From: Labilibaculum sp. DW002
GTDB taxonomy: Bacteria; Bacteroidota; Bacteroidia; Bacteroidales; Marinifilaceae
DNA length: 64,000 nt
Direction: 5' to 3'
Assembly (NCBI RefSeq): GCF_029029525.1
Contig: NZ_JAKJSC010000001.1
Coordinates: 2,330,987-2,394,986, forward strand
The translations under genes were made by a program, and so were the position numbers. Positions 45,445 through 52,889 of the stretch are shown in pieces (position 1 is the first letter of the stretch; each line of letters starts with the position of its first letter). The notes below the pieces were generated by a model. That model ran no database searches. It was not told the origin of the DNA and worked only from the letters and a program-made list of their open reading frames with translations.

Positions 45445-47388
45445 TCATTTTTCTGAAATATTATTTACTTTTTTTATTACAACCTGTGAGCCCATTGTCT
45501 TAATCATTTGACTATAGAATTCGCTTAAGTCACCATAATACTCTTTTGAAAATGATTCTATATTTATTGAAAACGTGGTTCGAATACTAAGTTCGTTCCC
45601 ACTCTTTTTTGATATAAGCATAAATTCTCCCGCTCCTTGGTTCAAGACATATTTCTCACCTTTTGGATAATCCTCGAACTCATACCCTTCTGGAAGAATA
45701 AACTTTATTATATAAGTTTTGGATCTAGGATAATTATAGTCAATCCTGTATTGTCTAGATTCTTTCAAAAATGGATTTTTCAGATCTTGTTCATTGAATA
45801 AATTGAAATACGTAAAATCACTATATTCATCTAAACCACTTTCTAAATTCAAATCACACTTCATTTGTAATGAAAGGCTTACTTTTTTTTCATTTTTAAA
45901 TTTTAGCGAATCTTTATTAAAATCACACTTTTCTAAATCAAAAAAATCTGACATCCATGACTCCGCGCCATCTTCAGATAATTTCTCACGGCTTTTCGAT
46001 GCTAAATATCCTAATTCCTGTATTTTAAAATTACAAATAGGATCCTCTAAATCCGAATAATCATAGGTTATTGATATTTGTTGATAATTCTTTTTATTAG
46101 GAGTAATTTTTGCCCAGTATGGCTTTTCTTTGCGCAATACAAAAGCATGATAATTCAAATCCTTTTCGGCAATCAGATTGTAAGGGCGATATGGTGAAGT
46201 TGCATTTAAAAAATGCTGTTTACCATACAATTCAACACAAGCAAGAACCTGATCGAATTGACTCAGTAATGGATAAGCTTTTTGAATTAATCCTCTTGTA
46301 TTAGATCTGGCTAAAGCCGGATTGCACTCAAAACCTGCATTTCTTAACAATAAAACGAGCAAATAATTAATTTCTGAATTACTCCCAACTTTCTCCTCTA
46401 ATAAATTAGGTGGCGACTTTTCGGGATAGATTCGATACTTGCCATTCCATTTTACACTAGTTCTTACAAAATCATAAATCTTTTCGAGTTTTTCCCAATT
46501 GTTTTCGCTTCCATCCAAAATTGTTTCCAATTGCTTTTTTGCAAAGTTTGAACGTCCCAGATAATTCACTTTTTCGATATATTCTTTGGCAAGTGCCTCA
46601 TAGGTTGTCATGGAATTTACAAATATTGGCGTACCACCTAAAGAATTTTTATCTTTTGTATAATAACCAGCCAATTGAAAACGCAATTGTTCTATAAAAT
46701 CATGATAATTATTAACATACGATTCTTCTTGTATAGAAGGCATATTGGTCAAAACCCATTCATTACCCTTGGGTTCTGCGTATTTTACTTGTATCCTATT
46801 CCCAAACATCACCATATTATAGCGAAATGTCTCAGGCATATTCACCCTTATAGAACTATGTAATGTCGGTATTTCACCTTGAAAATACCATGTATCTAGA
46901 TAAGAGTAAAATTGAGAATTTGTTGTGTATTTGTATTCAATTATTGATCCCACCTTCACATCAGGCATAGAAAATCGAACTTCACCATAATTTTCATTAA
47001 CATCTACATCAAAAATTGAGCTGTTCTCGACCTTCACAATCTCTTGTTTTCCTCCAGCATTCAAATTAATTGTTTGCGCTTTTACCTTCGTAATATTTTC
47101 TATATTATTATTCCTATAATAGGATAATTCAACATTACCTTGATTAATACCTTCCTCTTTTAATATTTTTATTCGGACATGGTAAGAATAAGTGATGACC
47201 GAATAACTGAGGTTTACAGTACAAGTTCTACTTAGTATAACTGCTGAAGCTTCCTTTTCATAAGAGCATTCTTTTAAAGCAAATTCATCCTTAGACACTT
47301 TCCCAAACTTGATTCCTTTGGCATTAGACGAACTTATTGCTAAAAGTATGAAAGCGATTAGTAATAATGATTTTTTTAATTTTTTCAT
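45445..47388 (-). CDS. Exported DUF3857 / transglutaminase-like protein without catalytic Cys
   Basis: 647 residues with a signal peptide ending SSSNAK. Residues about 55-215 fit DUF3857 (beta sandwich; VRFSMPDVKVGSIIEYKYT). About 270-400 resemble the transglutaminase core (IYDFVRTSVKWNGKYR). At the expected nucleophile position the text is EEKVGSNSEINYLLVLLLRNAGF, where active relatives have G-D/N-C; the Cys is absent. It is thus likely a non-catalytic member. Its TGA stop overlaps the ATG of the damaged CPBP gene (ATGA), implying the two were a coupled pair. Confidence 0.78.
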   Translation of the reverse strand: MKKLKKSLLLIAFILLAISSSNAKGIKFGKVSKDEFALKECSYEKEASAVILSRTCTVNLSYSVITYSYHVRIKILKEEGINQGNVELSYYRNNNIENITKVKAQTINLNAGGKQEIVKVENSSIFDVDVNENYGEVRFSMPDVKVGSIIEYKYTTNSQFYSYLDTWYFQGEIPTLHSSIRVNMPETFRYNMVMFGNRIQVKYAEPKGNEWVLTNMPSIQEESYVNNYHDFIEQLRFQLAGYYTKDKNSLGGTPIFVNSMTTYEALAKEYIEKVNYLGRSNFAKKQLETILDGSENNWEKLEKIYDFVRTSVKWNGKYRIYPEKSPPNLLEEKVGSNSEINYLLVLLLRNAGFECNPALARSNTRGLIQKAYPLLSQFDQVLACVELYGKQHFLNATSPYRPYNLIAEKDLNYHAFVLRKEKPYWAKITPNKKNYQQISITYDYSDLEDPICNFKIQELGYLASKSREKLSEDGAESWMSDFFDLEKCDFNKDSLKFKNEKKVSLSLQMKCDLNLESGLDEYSDFTYFNLFNEQDLKNPFLKESRQYRIDYNYPRSKTYIIKFILPEGYEFEDYPKGEKYVLNQGAGEFMLISKKSGNELSIRTTFSINIESFSKEYYGDLSEFYSQMIKTMGSQVVIKKVNNISEK

Positions 47389-47521
47389 AAATATAGGATT
47401 AGGCGCTTCAAATTAACAAAATATATTAATATCGTAAATTAAAGCATTCAATATTTATCAAAAATTAACTCAAGACTACTTATATAGATTTATTACAAAG
47501 AAAATGGTTCTTATGCTCAAC

Positions 47522-47557
47522 AAAAAAGGCTAAGATGTTCAACACATTCTTAGCCTT
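47522..47557 (-). terminator. Terminator of the DAHP synthase gene, repeat copy 2
   Basis: Same 32-nt hairpin as at 44542-44573 (here 47526-47557). Read on the minus strand it is followed by a six-T run (47527-47522), so it can end the gene at 47581. Confidence 0.85.
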
Positions 47558-47580
47558 TCATATCTATAACTTTACAAGTG

Positions 47581-48669
47581 CTATCGATTCATCACTTTAT
47601 TTTGTTTTAAAATAGCTTCTTTATGAATCATTCGTAATAACTGAGTTGTGAACTTTTCAGATAAGCCAAGAGATTTCCCCAACTCAACACCTTTTTCTCG
47701 CACCTTTTCCCATCGTTCCAATTGCAGAATTGTCATATTTTTTTGCGATTTATATTCGCCTATTTCTTCCACAATATTCATACGTTGAGCTAACAATTCT
47801 ATTAACTGAGCATCTACTGAATCAATTTGATTTCTGTACTGTTCCAATTGGTTTTCACCTAAATCATCAATAGAATTTAAACGACATACCAAACCTCTTA
47901 GAACTTCATCCAATTCAGCCGGACTTAATGTTTCTTCCAGTTCACTTAATGCCTCTTCTGGCTTAAAATGACTCTCTATCATGAGGCCATCCATATTTAA
48001 ATCAAGGGCCTTCTGAGAAATCTGCTGAATGTGTTGCTTATCACCAGCAATATGTGATGGATCGCAAATCATAGGTAAGTTGTGAAATCGAGATTTCAAC
48101 TCAATAGGAATTTCCCATTTAGGAATATTTCGTAAGCTTGTTTGTTCAAAAGGATAGAAGCCACAATGAATGGCTGCCATTCTGGAAATACCAGCTTTGT
48201 TGATTTGTTCCAATGCTCCAATCCAGAGATTGATATCTGGGTTGAGAGGATTCTTAATCATCACAGGTACATTCATTCCTTGAAGAGCACTTGCAAGTTC
48301 CTGAATTGAGAATGGGTTTGAAGTTGTTCTGGCCCCAATCCAAAGAATATCTACATTGTGGCGTAAACACATTTCAACATGCTTAGGAGAAGCAACTTCC
48401 ACCATAGTAAGTAAACCCGTTTCTTGCTTTACTTGATTCAGCCATTGCAAAATATCTAAACCTCTGTCTCCAAAAGTTTTAGTTGCAGTTTGCGGTTTCC
48501 AAACCCCAGCTCTAAATATTTTTACCTGATCAACTTTTTTAAGTTCTCTGGCAGTATTCAACAACTGTTCTTCAGACTCTACGACAGAAGGACCACTTAT
48601 CACTATTGGTCTTGTATCCAACTTCTTAAACCAAGTATTCATTGGTTTACAATTCTCCAATCCGCTCAT
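47581..48669 (-). CDS. Bifunctional DAHP synthase / chorismate mutase
   Basis: Aromatic amino acid synthesis. Residues about 1-255 form a DAHP synthase of the KDOPS-like class (IVISGPSVVES, FRAGVWKPQTATKTFGDRG, PMICDPSHIAGD). Residues about 270-362 form an AroQ-type chorismate mutase (YRNQIDSVDAQLIELLAQRM, EYKSQKNM). A C-terminal mutase domain on this synthase is common in Bacteroidota and usually confers feedback control by prephenate or chorismate. Other shikimate genes are not adjacent. Confidence 0.92.
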   Translation of the reverse strand: MSGLENCKPMNTWFKKLDTRPIVISGPSVVESEEQLLNTARELKKVDQVKIFRAGVWKPQTATKTFGDRGLDILQWLNQVKQETGLLTMVEVASPKHVEMCLRHNVDILWIGARTTSNPFSIQELASALQGMNVPVMIKNPLNPDINLWIGALEQINKAGISRMAAIHCGFYPFEQTSLRNIPKWEIPIELKSRFHNLPMICDPSHIAGDKQHIQQISQKALDLNMDGLMIESHFKPEEALSELEETLSPAELDEVLRGLVCRLNSIDDLGENQLEQYRNQIDSVDAQLIELLAQRMNIVEEIGEYKSQKNMTILQLERWEKVREKGVELGKSLGLSEKFTTQLLRMIHKEAILKQNKVMNR

Positions 48670-49443
48670 ATTTTCAATTTAAGGCTGTCCAATACCAAAG
48701 CTGATATTAGTCGCACAAAAATACACTTTTAAATGACACTGGAAAATGCTTAAAAACAAATGAAATAAAAACCCTAATTATCAGGGCAATTAAAGTTACC
48801 ATTCAATTTTTTACATGATCTATTTCCCATCCAAATTAAAAAAAACATGTGAAAAATTTCACTCAATTTAGAAGTCAATAATAGCGATAAGTCAATAAAA
48901 TATGAAGTTTTTTCTTCGAGTAAAGCATATCCTAATAGATTGTTTTTATGAGCTAATCTAAAAAATCTATAAACATTTAATCTGCAAACACTTACCAAGA
49001 ACAAAACCATATCAAATATTGACAGGAACAGCTTGATTTTAAAAGGAATCCTCATTTCAAAATTCTTTAATCTATTCAAACCAAATGGTATTTCACAAAA
49101 TATTTACAAAATCACCAATCTCACAATAAAACCAGATTATCACACACACAATCAACTCCTTAGACAACCACAACAAAACAAAAACTCAAATAGAAAGAAT
49201 ATCAAGCACTTCTGACGATAATTTCAACTAGCTTATCAAATGAAATTATTTATTTATATTTGAATTAATACGCAAACGTATGTGAAACATAAAAGAACTA
49301 AACTTACAGATCCTTAAACTAGTAAACACAAGGAATTAAGTTTGTTATTTAGAATCATTTTAAAGAGCATTGTTTCGTATGTAAAACTGCTATCTTAGGT
49401 GTAAAAAGAAAGCTCTTAAACAGAAAAACTAACCTAATACATA
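48670..49443. other. 774-bp non-coding region before the respiratory island
   Basis: Very AT-rich, no credible gene; short ORFs inside show no motif or signal. It probably holds the promoter(s) of the FeS-NrfD-cytochrome genes. Candidates: TATATTTG at 49255-49262, with a small inverted repeat ATACG-CAAA-CGTAT (49268-49281) just downstream, and TTG (49370-49372)-N18-TATCTTAG (49391-49398), 46 bp before the start codon. No Fnr-type site was identified. Confidence 0.5.
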
Positions 49444-50379
49444 ATGAAAGAAGAAGCATCAAACAAGAGTAGAAGAAATTTTCTGAAAAGCTTTGGAGTA
49501 ACTGTTGGTGCAGCTGGAGTTGTAAGTAGTTTTTCACTTCTAAGTGCTGCTAAGGCTGCAGCTAAAGAGCCTGGTGAAACCGTAAACTTACTTACTGCAG
49601 ACGGACAATTGGTTCAGGTAGATAAAAATCAACTTCGCCCAACAGTAAATGAACCTCTTGATGAATTACAGCAAAGAGGTCGCGAGGGAATAGCTGGGAA
49701 ATCGTTCGTAATGGTAATTGACTTGAGTAAATGTAGGAATGCTCGTAAATGTATGTCTGCTTGTCAAAATCATCATCAATTAAGAGCTGATCAACATCAT
49801 ATTAATGTCTTGCAGATGCAGGATGCTGATCATACGGCACCTTACTTTATGCCTAAACCTTGTCAGCATTGCGATAACCCACCATGTACTAAGGTTTGTC
49901 CTGTTGATGCAACATTTAAACGTCAGGATGGAATTGTTCTAATCGATAATGAACGTTGTATTGGTTGTCGTTTTTGTATTGCAGCATGTCCTTATTCAGC
50001 ACGTATATTCCAATGGACTGAACCTAAGGATGCTGAAAAATATAAAGATTTAACCTATAATATAGAGGCGAATGTACCACAGAAGAAAGGTACTGTGAGC
50101 AAATGTCTGTTCAGTGCCGACCGTCTTCGTGAAGATAAGTTACCGTCATGTGTTTCTGCATGTCCTAATGGTGTTTACTATTTTGGAGATAGAAACGAAG
50201 ATGCTGTAACGAATGGAACAAGTGGCGAAACGGTTCGTTTCTCTAAATTGATAGAAGAAAATGCGGGTTATACTCTAATGGAAGAGCTGGGAACTAAGCC
50301 TCGTGTTTATTATTTGCCTCCAAAAAATAGAGCTTTTGAATTCAATGGTGATCTATTGAATGAAGAGAATCTTCACTAA
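49444..50379 (+). CDS. Tat-exported multi-[Fe-S] protein (HybA/NrfC-like)
   Basis: 311 residues. The twin-arginine signal is KSRRNFLKSFGVTVGAAG. Four ferredoxin-type cysteine groups follow: C97/C103/C107, C140/C143/C148/C152, C172/C175/C178/C182 and C221/C236/C240. Relatives have 16 cysteines; here 14 remain, with Ala100 and Ser224 at the missing places. No molybdopterin-binding subunit is encoded nearby. With the NrfD protein (63 bp downstream) and the cytochrome c it should form a periplasm-facing electron-transfer module. Closest recognisable models are HybA, NrfC and the Fe-S half of ActB in alternative complex III. Confidence 0.85.
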   Translation: MKEEASNKSRRNFLKSFGVTVGAAGVVSSFSLLSAAKAAAKEPGETVNLLTADGQLVQVDKNQLRPTVNEPLDELQQRGREGIAGKSFVMVIDLSKCRNARKCMSACQNHHQLRADQHHINVLQMQDADHTAPYFMPKPCQHCDNPPCTKVCPVDATFKRQDGIVLIDNERCIGCRFCIAACPYSARIFQWTEPKDAEKYKDLTYNIEANVPQKKGTVSKCLFSADRLREDKLPSCVSACPNGVYYFGDRNEDAVTNGTSGETVRFSKLIEENAGYTLMEELGTKPRVYYLPPKNRAFEFNGDLLNEENLH

Positions 50380-50442
50380 AAATAGTTTTCAAATCAATTT
50401 TATAATAATCAGATTTTATTTGCCCTAAAATAATTTAATCTT

Positions 50443-51783
50443 ATGAATGACTTACCTGAACAGAAAGAAACAACACTTTCCTTTGAGAAAATAAAACAAG
50501 ATGTCCTTCGTCCGATGCAAAATCATAGAGGGCTTGAGTTATGGATTGTTTTTCTAATAACAGTAATCTCTGTGGGAGCTTGGGCGTATTACGTACAGCT
50601 TCGTGATGGACTTGGTGTTACAGGCATGCGCGACTATGTGTCTTGGGGACTTTATATCGCCAACTTCGTGTTCTTTGTAGCGGTAAGTTTAGTGGGAATG
50701 CTAATTTCATCCATACTTGGCTTGCTGAAAGTCGATTGGATAGCTCCAATATCGAGAATTGCCGAAATCATAGCTGTCGCTTTTGTAGCAGTAGCTGGTT
50801 TGGTTATAGTTTTAGATATGGGTCGTCCTGATAGAGTATTGAATGTTATGATCCACGGACGTTTTCAATCTCCAATTCTTTGGGATGTTACTGTTATTAC
50901 AACCTACTTGGTTATCAGTGCTCTCTTGTTGATCTTGCCAATGATTCCTGATTTGGCAATCTGTAAAAAAGAGATTAAAACAGCACCGCCAATGCTAAAG
51001 AAGCTATATGCAATTCTATCGTTTGGCTATACCAATACACCAGAACAACATAAGCATCTTCATAAGATGATTCGAACTTTAATGGTTTTAATTGTTCCTG
51101 TTGGCTTAGCTATTCATACAGTAACATCGTGGTTGTTTGCTGCAACATTGCGTAATGGATGGGATACGACAATTTTTGGACCTTACTTCGTTGCAGGAGC
51201 ATTTGTTGCAGGTTCTGCAGCTTTAATTATTGCGATGTATTTCTTTAGAGTCAACTACAAGTTACAGGATTATATTACTGAATTGCATTTCGATAAAATG
51301 GGTAAACTGATGGTTGCAGTTTGTTTGGTTTACTTGTATTTTAATGTGAATGAGTTTTTGGTTCCAGGTTATAAAATGAAAACTGGCGACGGCATTCACT
51401 TAAAAGAACTATTTACAGGGCACTGGGCGATCCTTTTTTGGTCTTCTCAATTATTTGGCAACATCATTCCAGTTATTCTTTTGGTGACCAAAAAATTCAG
51501 AAAACCATTACCGATAATGATCATTTCTATTTTTGTATTGGCAAGTGCTTGGTTTAAGCGTTATGTGATTGTAATTCCTACTATGTTGCATCCACATCTT
51601 CCTATTCAGAATGTTCCGGATAATTATCAGCATTATTTTCCATCTTCAGTCGAAATCACAGTTACAGTATTGAGTTTTGCTTTGGCATTATTGATTATTA
51701 CTGTTCTGGCAAAAATCTTCCCAGTTGTGCCTATTTGCGAAATTGCTGACCAAAAGGGAATTGATTATAAAATTGAGGAATAA
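50443..51783 (+). CDS. NrfD/PsrC-family quinol-interacting membrane protein (10 helices)
   Basis: 446 residues with about ten hydrophobic helices, matching the long NrfD form seen in HybB, ActC and QrcD rather than the eight-helix PsrC. Family landmarks: GLYIANFVFFVAVS in helix 2, LVIVLDMGRPDR after helix 3, and a GxHTVTSW-like loop (LAIHTVTSWLFA). Such subunits bind quinone near the periplasmic face and pass electrons to or from the Fe-S partner. It sits between the Fe-S protein and the cytochrome c gene. Confidence 0.88.
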   Translation: MNDLPEQKETTLSFEKIKQDVLRPMQNHRGLELWIVFLITVISVGAWAYYVQLRDGLGVTGMRDYVSWGLYIANFVFFVAVSLVGMLISSILGLLKVDWIAPISRIAEIIAVAFVAVAGLVIVLDMGRPDRVLNVMIHGRFQSPILWDVTVITTYLVISALLLILPMIPDLAICKKEIKTAPPMLKKLYAILSFGYTNTPEQHKHLHKMIRTLMVLIVPVGLAIHTVTSWLFAATLRNGWDTTIFGPYFVAGAFVAGSAALIIAMYFFRVNYKLQDYITELHFDKMGKLMVAVCLVYLYFNVNEFLVPGYKMKTGDGIHLKELFTGHWAILFWSSQLFGNIIPVILLVTKKFRKPLPIMIISIFVLASAWFKRYVIVIPTMLHPHLPIQNVPDNYQHYFPSSVEITVTVLSFALALLIITVLAKIFPVVPICEIADQKGIDYKIEE

Positions 51784-51798
51784 AAAATCAAGAAACAC

Positions 51799-52719
51799 AT
51801 GAAAAATGCTATCAAAATAATTGCCAGCCTGTTTCTTATTGTTGTCTTTACAACAACCGTTGTTAAAGCAGAAGATTGGGCTGTACCTAATTCTTCAAAA
51901 AAGAAACAAAATCCTTACGAGGCTAGCACTAAAAATATCAGTTCAGGTAAAAAGATTTATAATATCAATTGTAAATCATGCCACGGTGATGCTACCATGG
52001 GCAATATGTTACCGCTTCAACCTGTAGCCCCATCCGATTTAGGATCACAGGCTTTTTTAGTACAGTCTGATGGTGAGATTTATTACAAAATAAACAAAGG
52101 AAGAGCTGCAATGCCAACCTTTGAGAAAACCTTAAGCGACGAAGCCAAATGGATGGTAGTTACTTACCTGCGATCTTTCGATAAGAATAAGAAAGCAAGT
52201 AAACAAGTTGCTGAAATTAAAAATCCTGAAGTTACTGATGTAAAACTTGTTTTGGATATTAACCAAGAAGACAAAAAAGTTGCTGCCAACTTAACTGGTC
52301 TTACTAAAAAAGGGGATCGTGTTGCATTGCAAGGAATCGAACTTAGTATAAAAGTTAAAAGAAGCTTTGGTTATTTAGATGTTTCGGGCGATGATGCTTT
52401 TACTGATGATAAAGGTAATGTGGAAATTAATTTTCCAGCAGATTTACCTGGAGACAGAGAAGGTCATGTAAACTTATTGGTTAAAGTTACTGATGACGCA
52501 TACTATGGCGAACTTGCTGTTGATCGAATTGCGACTTTAGGCGTACCAACAGATCCAGTAAATCCATTAGACGAAAGAGCTATGTGGGGAACCAGAGCAA
52601 ATGCTCCAATATGGATTATTGTGAGTTATGCAGGTGGTGTAATTGGTATTTGGGGTATCATCTTTTTGGTATTGTTCCAATTAATTCAATTGCCTAAACT
52701 AGCTAAAAATAAAGAGTAG
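51799..52719 (+). CDS. Membrane-anchored monoheme cytochrome c with beta-sandwich insert
   Basis: 306 residues: a signal peptide (1-24), a class I heme domain with Cys58-K-S-Cys61-His62 and Met105 as likely sixth ligand (AAMPTFEK), a region of about 100 residues (145-245) that looks like an Ig-like/transthyretin-type beta sandwich, and a C-terminal transmembrane helix (IWIIVSYAGGVIGIWGIIFL). It follows the NrfD gene by 15 bp and is the obvious electron acceptor of that module and donor to the cbb3 oxidase encoded next. Confidence 0.85.
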   Translation: MKNAIKIIASLFLIVVFTTTVVKAEDWAVPNSSKKKQNPYEASTKNISSGKKIYNINCKSCHGDATMGNMLPLQPVAPSDLGSQAFLVQSDGEIYYKINKGRAAMPTFEKTLSDEAKWMVVTYLRSFDKNKKASKQVAEIKNPEVTDVKLVLDINQEDKKVAANLTGLTKKGDRVALQGIELSIKVKRSFGYLDVSGDDAFTDDKGNVEINFPADLPGDREGHVNLLVKVTDDAYYGELAVDRIATLGVPTDPVNPLDERAMWGTRANAPIWIIVSYAGGVIGIWGIIFLVLFQLIQLPKLAKNKE

Positions 52720-52722
52720 CGT

Positions 52723-52854
52723 TTACTGAGAATCATCCTCTTTTTTCTTTTTCGACGGACCACCAATTTTATACATGAGGTATCCAATTCCAGCAAGAAA
52801 ATGAAGAGCGGTTATTCCGGCAATAAGGTAAATAAGACTTGAATCATTATTCAT
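52723..52854 (-). CDS. Putative 43-residue single-helix membrane protein, antisense in the operon
   Basis: Read on the minus strand from ATG at 52854: MNNDSSLIYLIAGITALHF, continuing to a transmembrane helix (about 7-29) and a basic-acidic tail GGPSKKKKEDDSQ. It fills the gap between the cytochrome c gene and ccoI but points the opposite way. The clean helix plus charged tail and a stop just past the neighbouring gene make it look real. No homologue is recognised; chance cannot be excluded at this size. Confidence 0.5.
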   Translation of the reverse strand: MNNDSSLIYLIAGITALHFLAGIGYLMYKIGGPSKKKKEDDSQ

Positions 52855-52889
52855 ATCTGATCATATAAGACTGTGAAGTCTGCAAGTTG

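Noticed and set aside
48774-49079. 101-residue minus-strand ORF in the gap before the respiratory island
   Set aside because: Low-complexity, no signal peptide, motif or start context, in a highly AT-rich gap; nothing supports coding.
49444-51783. Hydrogenase-2 or nitrite reductase subunits (hybAB, nrfCD)
   Set aside because: No hydrogenase large/small subunit or multiheme nitrite reductase is adjacent; the cytochrome c and cbb3 neighbours indicate another partner.
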